Numbered from the stretch's first letter, positions 44,398-54,114 are shown. The stretch is 54,297 nt of DNA from Flavobacteriaceae bacterium (GCA_024762795.1 JANTGS010000010.1:1-54297), one strand, 5' to 3'. Notes: a model not told the origin generated them from the sequence alone. Numbers and translations: made by a program.

Positions 44398-47361
44398 ATG
44401 TCCAATTCAATATTTTCCATAAATATTAAAAAAGATAAGCTGCTCGGTTATATTTTTGTTCCTTATTTTTTATCTGAAACCGAAAGAAAGTATTTTACAA
44501 AGAGCAAAAGAATTACACCATCAGATATTACTAATCAAAAATTTTCTTTTGCAGAATGGATGATTGAAGTGGTTAAATTATCTCATTCGTTAAGCTATCC
44601 GGAACTCAATAAAAGATTTAATAAACAATTTACAAAGATTTCATTTGCTGTTTTTTTTGAAAACACCAACGAAAAGACAGTCTCTTTTATAAGTTCATTT
44701 ATAGAAAAAAAGAAATTAAACATCTTACAAATACTCGAAAAAGAAGAGCCTTTAATTTTCGCAATTACTGACAGAGATAAAAATATTTACTCTGAAGACC
44801 TGATTAAAATTTCACATGAAGCAGCAAAAGTTAAAATGATTTTCGAGAAGAGGTCCGATACCTTGCATTATAAAATTCAGGTATCTCATAACGATAAACC
44901 TATTGACTTACATATTGATAATATAAAAATAATAAGTAATCATTCTCCTTCTGTTATTTATAAAAACAGCATGTTTTGGTTTGAAAGAAAAGAGTTTAAC
45001 GGTAACAAGCTTAAACCTTTTTTAAAAAAATCAGAAATTGTTGTGCCTACAAAATTGGAAAGTATTTTCTTTAAAAAATTCATCAAACCGTCTGTGCGTA
45101 ACTTCGAATGTGAAGTCATTGGATTTAAGCTTCACAAGAGCATTGTAAAACCGGAAGTGGAATTGCGAATTGAAAAAACAATTTTTGGAGATTTTATCTT
45201 TACTCCATATTTCATTTACCAAACTAACAAAATTCCATTTTTTTCTAAACAAAGATCCTTTGTGGATGTTGTAGAAAATAATGGAAATTATGCCCTGAAA
45301 AGTATACAAAGAGATTATTCAATTGAAAACCTTCGTATAAATGAACTAAAATCGCTTGGTTTAAGACAAAAAGACACGCATTTCAGGTTTTCTAAAACGG
45401 CGAAAGATAAATATGAATTTTCAGAGCAAAGCGGAGATCTGCTTCTCAAACTGCAACAAAAAGGATTTAAAATTATCAATCATTTATTTGCAAAAGAAGT
45501 TAGTTACAGTAGTGCAGGTTTAAGTTATCAATCCCAGCAAAAACAAGATTGGTTTGATTTATATATCAAAGTTCAATTTGGTGATTTTGAAATTGATTTT
45601 ATGCAGTTAAAAGATTATATTCTTACCAACAAACATGAATATGAACTTCCTGATGGCACTATTGCAATTATTCCAAACAGCTGGTTTTCTCAGCTCAATG
45701 CCTTAGCTAAACGAACAAATCGGAACAACCAAACCTCCATTCGGAAAACTCATCTCAAGCTATTAGAAAAAAATGAGATCTTAAAACTGGATGCTGAAAT
45801 TAAAAAAAGCATTCATGCTTTTCAAGTTAAAAAAGAAGTGAACTTACCTAAAAAAAGTATCGCAAAACTAAGGGATTATCAAAAAACAGGCTTTCAATGG
45901 TTATACCAGCTTACACAACATCAATTTGGGGTATGTTTAGCAGATGATATGGGGTTGGGAAAAACACTTCAGGTTATTACCTTACTACAGCAATATTTTG
46001 AAAAATATACAAAGCCAGCTGAAAGGGTTCATTCTAAATTAGAGAGTTTTCCTGTCACAAATTTTCAATATTCATTATTCGCTGAAGATTTATCCATAAA
46101 TTCTGATAACAAAAACAATGAAGATAAAAATAATGAATCATCCTTTCAATCTGTTTTGCTAATTGTTCCTAAATCATTAATTTTTAACTGGATTGTAGAA
46201 CTTAAGAAATTTTCCCCTGAGTTGACTTACAGTATTCATCACACTTCTAACAGAGATGAAAATCTAAAAAATGTAATACATCAAAAAAACATCATTATTA
46301 CAACCTATGGAGTGGTAAGAAGAGATATAGAACTGCTAAAAAGACATCAATTCAGTTATTTGATTTTAGATGAAAGTCAGGCAATTAAAAATCCAAATTC
46401 CAAAACTTATCAGGCCGCAATCCAATTAGATTCCCAATACAGGGTAAGTATGACAGGAACCCCTATTGAAAACAATTTAACTGATTTGTGGTCGCAAATG
46501 AATTTTCTCAACCCAAATATACTTGGTACTCTAAACTTTTTTGAAAATGCTTATAAAAATCAAATTCAAAAGAATATAGTAACGCCTGAATTAGAGGAGT
46601 TGAAATCCATTATTAGTCCATTTATTTTAAGACGATTAAAAAAAGATGTAACCAAAGAATTACCCGAAAAAATTGAACAGACGATTTATTGCGAAATGCT
46701 CCCGGATCAATCAGAATTGTATGAAAAAGAAAAATCAGTCATAAGAAATGAGTTGATATCAGGGAAAAACAAGGGGAATTATATGGATGTTTTGGCAATT
46801 CTTAACCGACTTAGGCAGATTGCCATTCATCCTAATTTACTGGGTGAAAAATATGAAATGCCCTCCGGAAAATTTGAAACCATTGTTCAGTATATGGAAA
46901 GTATCATAGAGCAAGGTGATAAATTTTTAGTGTTTTCATCTTTTGTCAAGCATTTAAATCTTTTTAAAAAGCATTTTGAAGATAAGGATATTTCTTTTGA
47001 AATGCTTACAGGAAAAGATAATAACCGACAACAAATTGTTGATCGTTTTCAAAAAACAGATAGTATAAAACCTTTTTTAATATCCATAAAAGCAGGAGGA
47101 GTTGGATTGAATCTGACTTCGGCAAACTATGTTTTTATCATAGATCCCTGGTGGAATCCATTTGTAGAAAAGCAAGCAATCGACCGAACCCATAGAATCG
47201 GACAGGATAAAAATGTAATGGTCTACAGATTTATCTCCAAAGATTCCATTGAAGAAAAAATTCAGCAATTACAACAAACCAAGCTGAGAATGAGTGATTC
47301 TTTAATTGAAAAAGAAATTTCTGAGAAAATAAAGCTAAAAGATCTGTTGCAATTAATCTGA
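44398..47361 (+). CDS. SNF2-family DEAD/DEAH-type helicase
   Basis: 987 residues from the ATG at 44398; an in-frame TTG at 44377 falls in the promoter-like box and is rejected. The N-terminal half (about 1-490) has no motif I can name. SNF2 motor: Walker A LADDMGLGKTLQVI (about 514), Walker B-like ILDESQAIKNP (about 656, DESQ instead of DEAH/DEAQ), SMTGTPIENNLTDLW (about 684) and the helicase C-terminal ISIKAGGVGLNLTSAN and DRTHRIGQDKNVMVYRF. It probably remodels DNA-protein complexes or acts in stress or repair. The DNA is very AT-rich. No nuclease or methylase beside it, so I do not assign it to defence. Confidence 0.88.
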   Translation: MSNSIFSINIKKDKLLGYIFVPYFLSETERKYFTKSKRITPSDITNQKFSFAEWMIEVVKLSHSLSYPELNKRFNKQFTKISFAVFFENTNEKTVSFISSFIEKKKLNILQILEKEEPLIFAITDRDKNIYSEDLIKISHEAAKVKMIFEKRSDTLHYKIQVSHNDKPIDLHIDNIKIISNHSPSVIYKNSMFWFERKEFNGNKLKPFLKKSEIVVPTKLESIFFKKFIKPSVRNFECEVIGFKLHKSIVKPEVELRIEKTIFGDFIFTPYFIYQTNKIPFFSKQRSFVDVVENNGNYALKSIQRDYSIENLRINELKSLGLRQKDTHFRFSKTAKDKYEFSEQSGDLLLKLQQKGFKIINHLFAKEVSYSSAGLSYQSQQKQDWFDLYIKVQFGDFEIDFMQLKDYILTNKHEYELPDGTIAIIPNSWFSQLNALAKRTNRNNQTSIRKTHLKLLEKNEILKLDAEIKKSIHAFQVKKEVNLPKKSIAKLRDYQKTGFQWLYQLTQHQFGVCLADDMGLGKTLQVITLLQQYFEKYTKPAERVHSKLESFPVTNFQYSLFAEDLSINSDNKNNEDKNNESSFQSVLLIVPKSLIFNWIVELKKFSPELTYSIHHTSNRDENLKNVIHQKNIIITTYGVVRRDIELLKRHQFSYLILDESQAIKNPNSKTYQAAIQLDSQYRVSMTGTPIENNLTDLWSQMNFLNPNILGTLNFFENAYKNQIQKNIVTPELEELKSIISPFILRRLKKDVTKELPEKIEQTIYCEMLPDQSELYEKEKSVIRNELISGKNKGNYMDVLAILNRLRQIAIHPNLLGEKYEMPSGKFETIVQYMESIIEQGDKFLVFSSFVKHLNLFKKHFEDKDISFEMLTGKDNNRQQIVDRFQKTDSIKPFLISIKAGGVGLNLTSANYVFIIDPWWNPFVEKQAIDRTHRIGQDKNVMVYRFISKDSIEEKIQQLQQTKLRMSDSLIEKEISEKIKLKDLLQLI

Positions 47362-47538
47362 TCTTTTGAAAGCTTTAAGAGTAATCTGAAAAAGGCAGAA
47401 TCATGCAGTGGGATTTTTCAGGAATGTTGGGAAATAAATATTAATTTCGCGAACAAGGTTTTTGATTACCTGAATATATAAATTAATTAAAATTTTATCC
47501 GGTAAAGCTTTTAGAAAGAAGAATATTGGGAAATTAAT

Positions 47539-48303
47539 ATGCGAAATAAATTAACAGCTTTACTGATTACATATAACGAAGAAGACCATATTCAGGAGGT
47601 TTTAGAGAATATCAGTTTTGCCGATGAAGTGATAGTTGTTGATTCTTTTAGTTCGGATAGAACCATTGAGTTTATAAAGAAATTTAAAGATGTAAAACTG
47701 TTTCAAAGAACGTTTAAAGATTTTACAGATCAGCGTGAATTTGCCATTTCAAAAGCAAATCATAAGTGGATCTTTTTTCCGGATGCTGATGAATTTACCT
47801 CAGAAAATCTAAAAAAAGAGATCCAAAACAGCCTGGAGAATACAGGAGATATTGTGGCATTCGGCATTAAAAGAAATTTTTATTTTAAAAAGAAATTAAT
47901 TCGCTTTAGCGGATACCAAACCCATATTGTATACCGCTTATTTAACAAGAATCATTGTTATTATGATAAACGTAAAAAGGTACATGAAACCCTGATAATT
48001 CATGGAAATACAAAGATCTTAAAACATAAACTCGATCATTTTTCCTATAAAGATGAGAAAAGTTTTAAAAATAAACTGACGAAATATGCACATTTAAGAG
48101 CGGAAGAACTTTTTGAAAAAGAAAAAACGCCAAATTTATTTCATTTACATGTTAAGCCTTTGTATAGATTTGTAAATCAGTACTTTATGCGTTTAGGTTT
48201 TTTAGACGGAAAAGAGGGATATAAAATATCAAGATTGAATGCTTTTGAAGTTAAACAGCGCTATTTCATCTTGCAAAAGATGATAAAAAAGCAAAAACAA
48301 TAA
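47539..48303 (+). CDS. Family 2 glycosyltransferase
   Basis: 254 residues resembling LPS core glucosyltransferases of the WaaE/KdtX branch. LTALLITYNEEDHIQEVLEN opens the GT-A fold, EVIVVDSFSSDRTIEF carries the nucleotide site, and FFPDADEFTSENL the DxD metal motif. A C-terminal helix-rich region follows (LHVKPLYRFVNQYFMRLGFL). It may be membrane-associated by that segment. tsaC starts 14 bp downstream. Confidence 0.88.
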   Translation: MRNKLTALLITYNEEDHIQEVLENISFADEVIVVDSFSSDRTIEFIKKFKDVKLFQRTFKDFTDQREFAISKANHKWIFFPDADEFTSENLKKEIQNSLENTGDIVAFGIKRNFYFKKKLIRFSGYQTHIVYRLFNKNHCYYDKRKKVHETLIIHGNTKILKHKLDHFSYKDEKSFKNKLTKYAHLRAEELFEKEKTPNLFHLHVKPLYRFVNQYFMRLGFLDGKEGYKISRLNAFEVKQRYFILQKMIKKQKQ

Positions 48304-48317
48304 CAGATAAAATTTTT

Positions 48318-48878
48318 ATGAAAAAAGAAATAAAAAAAACACTTGATATTTTGAAAAAAGGCGGTGTCATTATCTATCCAACAGACACCCTTTGGGGGAT
48401 TGGATGTGATGCTACAGATGAAGAAGCCGTTGACAAGATCTATAAGATAAAACAACGTAGCGACAGCAAAAGTATGATCATTTTGGTCAGCAACAGGGAA
48501 ATGCTGAATAATTACATCAAAAAGGTCCCCGCCAAGGTTGGTTGTGTTTTAGATGGAGCGATCAAACCCACAACAGTGATCTATAATGATCCGAAAGGGC
48601 TGGCACCCCATGTGATCTCCCCTGACAAAACTGTAGGAATCAGGATTGTTGAAGATGAATTTTGTAAATTGCTGATCGATAAACTTGGAAAGCCTATTGT
48701 TTCAACCTCTGCAAATTATAGTGGTAAACCGGCTCCGAAGAGTTTTAAAGATATTGATCAGTCGCTGTTAGAGAAAGTAGATTATGTAGTAAATTTGCAT
48801 AGGAATAAAATAGGAGGTTCGGCCTCCAGAATTGTAAAATTTGATAAAAAAGGAGGTTTTAAATTCCTTAGAAAATAA
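48318..48878 (+). CDS. tsaC: Threonylcarbamoyl-AMP synthase
   Basis: Makes threonylcarbamoyl-AMP from threonine, bicarbonate and ATP for the t6A37 modification of tRNA. 186 residues of the Sua5/YciO/YrdC fold. KKGGVIIYPTDTLWGIGCDA, then KIYKIKQRSDSKSMIILVSN with the conserved KxR and K/S residues, and KPIVSTSANYSGKPAP. No C-terminal Sua5 domain, so this is the short YrdC type. The cca ATG is 4 bp after its stop. Confidence 0.93.
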   Translation: MKKEIKKTLDILKKGGVIIYPTDTLWGIGCDATDEEAVDKIYKIKQRSDSKSMIILVSNREMLNNYIKKVPAKVGCVLDGAIKPTTVIYNDPKGLAPHVISPDKTVGIRIVEDEFCKLLIDKLGKPIVSTSANYSGKPAPKSFKDIDQSLLEKVDYVVNLHRNKIGGSASRIVKFDKKGGFKFLRK

Positions 48879-48882
48879 ATAT

Positions 48883-50304
48883 ATGAAGAACAAATCCTTT
48901 AAAAAAGCTGTAGAGAACAGTATATTTGAGATAATTTCCCGGGCTGCCATAGAACTGGGTCAGGATACCTATGTGATAGGAGGGTTTGTTCGAGATTTTG
49001 TGTTGAACAGAAAAAAATCTAAGGATATTGATGTGGTAACCGTTGGAGACGGTATTAAGCTGGCCGAAGAGGTGGCCTCGATGTTATCCGGAAATCCGAA
49101 AGTACAGTTCTTTAAAAATTTTGGAACGGCCATGGTCAAAACCAAAGGGATAGAGCTTGAATTTGTGGGCGCCAGAAAAGAATCTTACAGGGAATCGAGC
49201 CGGAATCCGGAGGTAACCCCCGGAACGCTTGAAGATGATCAGAACCGGAGGGATTTTACTATCAATGCTATGGCGATAAGCTTGAATGAGGAAGATTACG
49301 GTACATTGATAGATCCTTTTAACGGAATGCAGGATATCGAAAAAAAGATCCTTAGAACGCCTCTTGATCCTGATATAACTTATAGCGATGATCCCCTCAG
49401 AATGATGAGGGCAATTCGATTTGCTTCACAGTTGGGATTTACTATAGAGAAGAATTCGCTGGAGGCTATTTCTAAAAATGCGCACAGGATCAGGATTATT
49501 TCCAAAGAAAGAATTGTAGATGAACTGAATAAGATTCTGATGAGTGAAAAGCCCTCGGTAGGACTTAAATTACTGGAGGAAACCTCACTTTTAGAATATA
49601 TTTTACCGGAACTTACCGCTTTAAAAGGGGTGGAACAGATTAAAGGGCAAAAGCATAAAGATAATTTCTATCATACGCTTCAGGTTGTGGATAATATGGC
49701 TGCAAAAAGTGATCATCTGTGGTTGCGCTGGGCAGCATTACTGCATGATATTGGTAAAGCCCCTACCAAGAAATTTGATAAAGAAGTGGGATGGACCTTT
49801 CACGGACATGAATTTGTGGGATCTAAAATGGTTAAGAAGATCTTTAAACGACTTAACATGCCTTTGAATGAAAAAATGAAATATGTTCAAAAGATCGTCA
49901 TGCTGAGTTCCAGGCCGGTAATTCTTGCTGAAAATGTTACAGATTCTGCAGTAAGAAGGCTCATCTTTGATGCCGGAGAAGATGTTGAAGACCTTTTAAC
50001 ACATTGTGAAGCTGATATTACCACTAAAAATAAAAAACGGGAACAACAATATCTTAGGAATTTTGAACGTGTAAGACAAAAGATCAAGGAAGTAGAGGAA
50101 CGTGATCGTGTAAGAAATTTTCAACCCCCGGTAACCGGTGAGCTTATTATGAAAACCTTTGGATTAAAACCGGGCCGTGAGATTGGAGTCTTAAAAGAAA
50201 CCATAAAGGAAGCTATTCTTGAAGGGGTTATCTCCAATGATTTTGACGAAGCTTATCAATTTATGATTGATGAGGGCAAAAAGATGGGGTTGAAACAAGT
50301 GTGA
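48883..50304 (+). CDS. cca: CCA tRNA nucleotidyltransferase (poly(A) polymerase family, HD domain)
   Basis: Adds or repairs the 3' CCA end of tRNAs. 473 residues from the ATG at 48883 (an in-frame TTG at 48841 lies inside tsaC). Class II head: YVIGGFVRDFVLNRKKSKDI with the DxD catalytic pair, RRDFTINAMAISLNEED and DDPLRMMRAIRFASQLGF. An HD domain follows (WLRWAALLHDIGKAPTKKF), as in bacterial PcnB/Cca relatives. It is the third gene of GT2-tsaC-cca, linking two tRNA functions in one transcript. Confidence 0.93.
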   Translation: MKNKSFKKAVENSIFEIISRAAIELGQDTYVIGGFVRDFVLNRKKSKDIDVVTVGDGIKLAEEVASMLSGNPKVQFFKNFGTAMVKTKGIELEFVGARKESYRESSRNPEVTPGTLEDDQNRRDFTINAMAISLNEEDYGTLIDPFNGMQDIEKKILRTPLDPDITYSDDPLRMMRAIRFASQLGFTIEKNSLEAISKNAHRIRIISKERIVDELNKILMSEKPSVGLKLLEETSLLEYILPELTALKGVEQIKGQKHKDNFYHTLQVVDNMAAKSDHLWLRWAALLHDIGKAPTKKFDKEVGWTFHGHEFVGSKMVKKIFKRLNMPLNEKMKYVQKIVMLSSRPVILAENVTDSAVRRLIFDAGEDVEDLLTHCEADITTKNKKREQQYLRNFERVRQKIKEVEERDRVRNFQPPVTGELIMKTFGLKPGREIGVLKETIKEAILEGVISNDFDEAYQFMIDEGKKMGLKQV

Positions 50305-50354
50305 ATGGAGTGATGAGTGATAAGTTTTGAGTGTTCAGCGATCAGCGAGGAGCG

Positions 50355-50470
50355 GAAAAAGTCAAAAGTCCAAAGTCGAATGTCGAAAGTCCAAAAATTT
50401 AAAAATTAAACTCCCCTCCTTAGCGTAGCGTTAAAGGAGGGGGGTCCATCGGTTGACGGACGGGGTGGTT
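50355..50470. repeat. Intergenic repeat cluster with GC-rich hairpin
   Basis: The 318-bp gap after cca holds no gene. At 50356-50392 a degenerate 7-8-bp unit (AAAGTCC, AAAGTCG, AATGTCG) is repeated five times. At 50411-50442 CTCCCCTCCTT pairs with AAGGAGGGG over a short loop, followed by GTCCATCGGTTGACGGAC and CGGGGTGGTTTA. This matches, from memory, a dispersed palindromic repeat found between genes in many Bacteroidota. It may also end the cca transcript. Confidence 0.6.
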
Positions 50471-50622
50471 TATTTAGCGATAAAGGAAGAGGGGGAAGTG
50501 ATAAGGGATGAGATTAAAAATAAAGATTGCCTACAGCCTAAGACACTGTATCATTAGAAAAAATATAAAAACTTCCTAAAAACCTATAGATGCTAATTAG
50601 AGATATACAAAGGCTCACTCAT

Positions 50623-51408
50623 TTAATTTTGTATGGTTTTTAGGTTGCCAAAACCGTCAAATACCTTTTTGTCGGCAAAATAAATACTAAAAAATACACT
50701 GATAATTGATGATGAAAAGGTTGTGATCATCAGCATGATCTGATATTTTACAGCAATGATCGGACTACTGCCTCCCAGGATCTGGCCGGTCATCATCCCC
50801 GGAAGGGAAATAAGTCCCACAATGGCTACATTGGCAATTACCGGATTAAAAGCAACTTTAAGAGCTTCCTTTTTAAAGGGCACTAAAGCCTCCTGATGGG
50901 TAGCGCCATTGGCTACATACCACTTGTAGAGTTCCTTTTCTTTCTTTAGTTTCTTATAGTAAACATTCAGAGCTATAATAATGGTTTTTATAGAATTACC
51001 TAAGAGCATTCCGGTGATTGGGATAAAATATCTCGCATCGAACATTTTAGGGAGTTTGATGATAAAACCCAGGAAGAAAGCATCAGTAATGATTACACTG
51101 AGCAGAATGGAAATAAAGATAGGAATTAAAAAATATTCTTTTTTTAACTCACTGCGTTTGATAATGGTAAAGGTCGCCATGATAGTCATGATAAAAACCC
51201 ATAACAGATTCAGCCAGGTGCTGTTCAGATCGAAAATAAATTCCAGATAGAAACCAACGAGCAGCAGCTGAACGGTCATCCTGATAAAGGAAATTAAAGC
51301 ATCTTTTACCAGTCCCGTTTTGTAATACCAAAGAACATAAAAAGGAATGATCAGGATGATGTAGCCAAGTATAAGAGAAAGATAATCTATGTTGATCACT
51401 TCTTTCAT
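50623..51408 (-). CDS. fetB: FetB-type (UPF0014) iron-export ABC permease
   Basis: 261-residue inner-membrane permease with about seven hydrophobic helices, of the FetB/YbbM family associated with iron efflux and peroxide resistance. Diagnostic stretches: RMTVQLLLVGFYLEFIFDLN, ITGMLLGNSIKTIIIALNVY, LYKWYVANGATHQEALVPFK and VGLISLPGMMTGQILGGSSP. Its start overlaps the fetA end by 4 nt. Confidence 0.9.
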   Translation of the reverse strand: MKEVINIDYLSLILGYIILIIPFYVLWYYKTGLVKDALISFIRMTVQLLLVGFYLEFIFDLNSTWLNLLWVFIMTIMATFTIIKRSELKKEYFLIPIFISILLSVIITDAFFLGFIIKLPKMFDARYFIPITGMLLGNSIKTIIIALNVYYKKLKKEKELYKWYVANGATHQEALVPFKKEALKVAFNPVIANVAIVGLISLPGMMTGQILGGSSPIIAVKYQIMLMITTFSSSIISVFFSIYFADKKVFDGFGNLKTIQN

Positions 51409-52031
51409 AACTTTAATATTTTATCAGATTCTTTAATCCAATAGGGATCATGTGAGATTGCGATTAACGTAAGATCTTTTTTTGAAAGAATAAAATCGGT
51501 GATGATCTTTTTATTGTTTTCGTCAACCGATGAGGTGGGTTCATCGAGGATCATCACAGGTTTGTGCAATAGAAAAATTCCGGTAAGCAGCAATCTTTGT
51601 TTCTGTCCGCCTGAGATCTCATCAATATTTTTGTTTAAAATGTCCTCAGGGAGATTAAAGATCTTAAATATCCTAAAGATCTCTTCTTCTGTTGGAATTT
51701 CAGTCTTATTGTTCTTAAAAGTAAAAGGGGTATAGATCATTTCTTTTACCGATTCAAAATATAAGGCAGTTTCCTGAGGTAACCAGGAAATTTCTTTTCT
51801 GATATCCGTAAGATTTTCTTGGTTTAATTCTTTACCAAACCAAGTTATTTTACCCTGCGAGATAGGAACAAAACCCATTAAAGCGTTGATCAAACTTGTC
51901 TTACCCTTTCCTGAATCACCTGTAATAGCAATTTTGTCTCCTTCTTTAACGGTAAAGGAAAGATCTTGAATTACAGTATTATTATTGTATTCAACTTTAA
52001 TATTTTCAACATTTAAGATGTCGTTTCCCAT
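51405..52031 (-). CDS. fetA: ABC transporter ATPase (FetA-like)
   Basis: 208-residue ATPase partner of FetB. Walker A GDSGKGKTSL, Q-loop WLPQET, ABC signature ISGGQKQRLLLTG, Walker B VMILDEPTSSVDE and switch His in IAISHDPYW. No membrane segment. Overlaps fetB by 4 nt, so the two are coupled. Confidence 0.9.
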   Translation of the reverse strand: MGNDILNVENIKVEYNNNTVIQDLSFTVKEGDKIAITGDSGKGKTSLINALMGFVPISQGKITWFGKELNQENLTDIRKEISWLPQETALYFESVKEMIYTPFTFKNNKTEIPTEEEIFRIFKIFNLPEDILNKNIDEISGGQKQRLLLTGIFLLHKPVMILDEPTSSVDENNKKIITDFILSKKDLTLIAISHDPYWIKESDKILKL

Positions 52032-52104
52032 AAAAAAGAATAAATATGTATGGAATTAATGTCTTATTAATACCGTATCTGAATACCGGGATATTCAGAA
52101 AAAT

Positions 52105-53244
52105 CTATTTTAAAATATTCCTAGAGATTACCAGTTTTTGTATTTCGGTAGTGCCTTCGCCGATGGTGCATAATTTGGCATCACGATAGAATTTTTCAAC
52201 CGGATAATCTTTGGTATAACCATATCCTCCAAGAATTTGTATTGCGTCTGTAGCTACCTTAACACTTACCTCCGAAGCGTACATTTTAGCCATGGCACCC
52301 AGCTTTATTACTTTTTGTCCGCTGTTTTTTAAATAAGCCGCCTTATACAAAAGGAGTTCAGAGGCTTCTATTTCCGTTGCCATATCGGCCAGTTTAAATG
52401 AGATTCCTTGAAATGCATTGATGGGTTTTCCAAACTGTTCTCTTTCTTTTGAATATTGTAAAGCAGCTTCATAGGCTCCTTTGGCAATTCCCAGAGCGAG
52501 AGTTCCTATAGAGATCCGGCCACCATCCAGTATTTTAAGGGATTGTACAAATCCCTCACCGATCTCACCGAGAATATTATCTTTGGAAACCCTGCAGTTA
52601 TCAAAAACCATTTCAGCAGTTTCTGAGGCTCTCATCCCCAGTTTGTTCTCTTTTTTACCGGCTGTAAAACCTTTAGTTCCTCTTTCTACAACAAAAGCAG
52701 TCATACCGTGGGAATCTCCTTTTTCTCCGGTACGTGCAATAACAACAGCAATATGGCCGGTTTTTCCGTGTGTTATAAAATTTTTAGCACCATTTAAAAT
52801 GTAATCATCACCGTCTTTTACAGCTGTGGTACTCATGCTTCCGGCATCACTGCCTGTGTTGTGTTCTGTAAGTCCCCAGGCGCCGATCCATTCTCCACTG
52901 GCGAGTTTAGGGAGCCATTTTTTCTTTTGTTCTTCGTTACCAAATTCTAGAATATGGTTGGTGCATAATGAGTTGTGTGCTGCAACCGAGAGCCCTATAG
53001 AGGAATCTACCTTTGAAATTTCTTCAATAACAGTGATGTATTCCGTGTAACTTAATCCTGAGCCCCCGTATTCTTCAGGTACCAGAACGCCCATAAAACC
53101 CATTTCGCCAAGTTTTTGAAAAAGTTCGGTTGGAAAGATCTGCTTTTCATCCCATTCCATCATAAAGGGTTTGATATGTTGCTTTGCAAAGTCGCGAATT
53201 GACTCTGCGATCATTTTCTGGGTTTCGGAGATCTCGAAATTCAT
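52105..53244 (-). CDS. Acyl-CoA dehydrogenase
   Basis: FAD-dependent alpha-beta dehydrogenation of acyl-CoA. 379 residues, usual length. N-terminal helices from TQKMIAESIRDFAKQHIKPF, FAD motif GAWGLTEHNTGSDAGSMSTT, substrate loop GMRASETAEMVFDNCRV, and the C-terminal YRDAKLCTIGEGTTEIQKLV with the catalytic Glu at 363 in GEGT, as in short- and branched-chain enzymes. TATATTTG on the minus strand at 53272-53279, within the last codons of the upstream HhH gene, is a candidate -7 box. Confidence 0.94.
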   Translation of the reverse strand: MNFEISETQKMIAESIRDFAKQHIKPFMMEWDEKQIFPTELFQKLGEMGFMGVLVPEEYGGSGLSYTEYITVIEEISKVDSSIGLSVAAHNSLCTNHILEFGNEEQKKKWLPKLASGEWIGAWGLTEHNTGSDAGSMSTTAVKDGDDYILNGAKNFITHGKTGHIAVVIARTGEKGDSHGMTAFVVERGTKGFTAGKKENKLGMRASETAEMVFDNCRVSKDNILGEIGEGFVQSLKILDGGRISIGTLALGIAKGAYEAALQYSKEREQFGKPINAFQGISFKLADMATEIEASELLLYKAAYLKNSGQKVIKLGAMAKMYASEVSVKVATDAIQILGGYGYTKDYPVEKFYRDAKLCTIGEGTTEIQKLVISRNILK

Positions 53245-53259
53245 TTTACGAACTGGTTT

Positions 53260-54114
53260 TTATTTGACTGTCAAATATAAGCTTATTCTGTTGAATTTTT
53301 CTATTGGAAACGAGTCAATTTTTTTTAAATCTTCAATTGATTCTATACTGCCGTTCCGGTCGCGATATTGGACAATTCTTTTGGTAAGATCGTAATCGAT
53401 ATAGGGCAAATGCAGGATCTCTTTAAAAGAGGCTTTGTTGATATTAAGTTTTGCGATCTCTGGTTTTGTTTTAACCTCGTATTGTTCCAAAATTCTGTCG
53501 GCAGTTTCTTTTTCAAGATAGTACACTTCATAGATCTGGTCGTTAAAAGCAAAACCTTTGAGTAGATTCCGGTAACTGATGATTCTTTTGGCAAGTTTTT
53601 CTCCCACTCCGTTTATTTGCCTGAGTTGTTGCTCTGTAGCCAGATTAAGATCATTCTTTTCAAAATTTCTTTTCTTTTTAACAGCTTCTTTTTTCTTCTG
53701 GCTTACCCATTTGGGGAATTTAAAGTAGGGTTTAATATGGTTCAGTAAGCTGTCATTGATCTTTGTTACCTCCTGAAATTCTTTAGCAGAATTTATAAAT
53801 TTCCCCTGATCGCGGTAAACAAATAATCTATCGATTTCCTCCACGCTCATTCCAAGTTGATAGGCTCTGTAATCGGTAAGATAATTTGGATTAAAAGGAT
53901 ATATTTTATGGAAATTTTCTTTTTGAACAGCCTTTAAAGAATCTAATTCTTTTTGAAACTTTATGATAGAAGTACTGTTTTCATCAAAAGTTTTCTTAGA
54001 AGAAAAATCATAAAAGAAATAGATCAGTTGTAATCCGATGATGATCAAAATTAAAAAAAAGATCCCATTTCGTTGCTGTTTGTTCAACCGGAAATGGGAT
54101 CTTTTTTCATTCAT
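53260..54114 (-). CDS. Helix-hairpin-helix (ComEA-like) membrane-anchored protein
   Basis: 284 residues. N-terminal single membrane helix (about 16-35, NGIFFLILIIIGLQLIYFFY), a basic/coiled region, then HhH DNA-binding repeats: near 95-130 (GMSVEEIDRLFVYRDQGKFI), 157-185 (LATEQQLRQINGVGEKLAKR) and 224-260 (NKASFKEILHLPYIDYDLTK). Such proteins resemble ComEA and may bind DNA in the periplasm. Its start is 8 bp after the symporter stop, and a terminator-like hairpin lies inside its first codons. Confidence 0.82.
   Translation of the reverse strand: MNEKRSHFRLNKQQRNGIFFLILIIIGLQLIYFFYDFSSKKTFDENSTSIIKFQKELDSLKAVQKENFHKIYPFNPNYLTDYRAYQLGMSVEEIDRLFVYRDQGKFINSAKEFQEVTKINDSLLNHIKPYFKFPKWVSQKKKEAVKKKRNFEKNDLNLATEQQLRQINGVGEKLAKRIISYRNLLKGFAFNDQIYEVYYLEKETADRILEQYEVKTKPEIAKLNINKASFKEILHLPYIDYDLTKRIVQYRDRNGSIESIEDLKKIDSFPIEKFNRISLYLTVK
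54054..54107. terminator. Bidirectional terminator-like hairpin inside the HhH gene start
   Basis: GATCCCATTTC (54061-54071) pairs perfectly with GAAATGGGATC (54091-54101). Seven A precede and six T follow on the plus strand, so on both strands it looks like an intrinsic terminator. It lies in the first 20 codons of the HhH gene and just beyond the stop of the symporter on the minus strand. Confidence 0.75.

Noticed and set aside
44398-47361. SNF2 helicase as part of a defence island
   Set aside because: Neighbours are a Stealth transferase, GT2, tsaC and cca; there is no nuclease, methylase or other defence gene, and similar lone helicases are common in Flavobacteriaceae.
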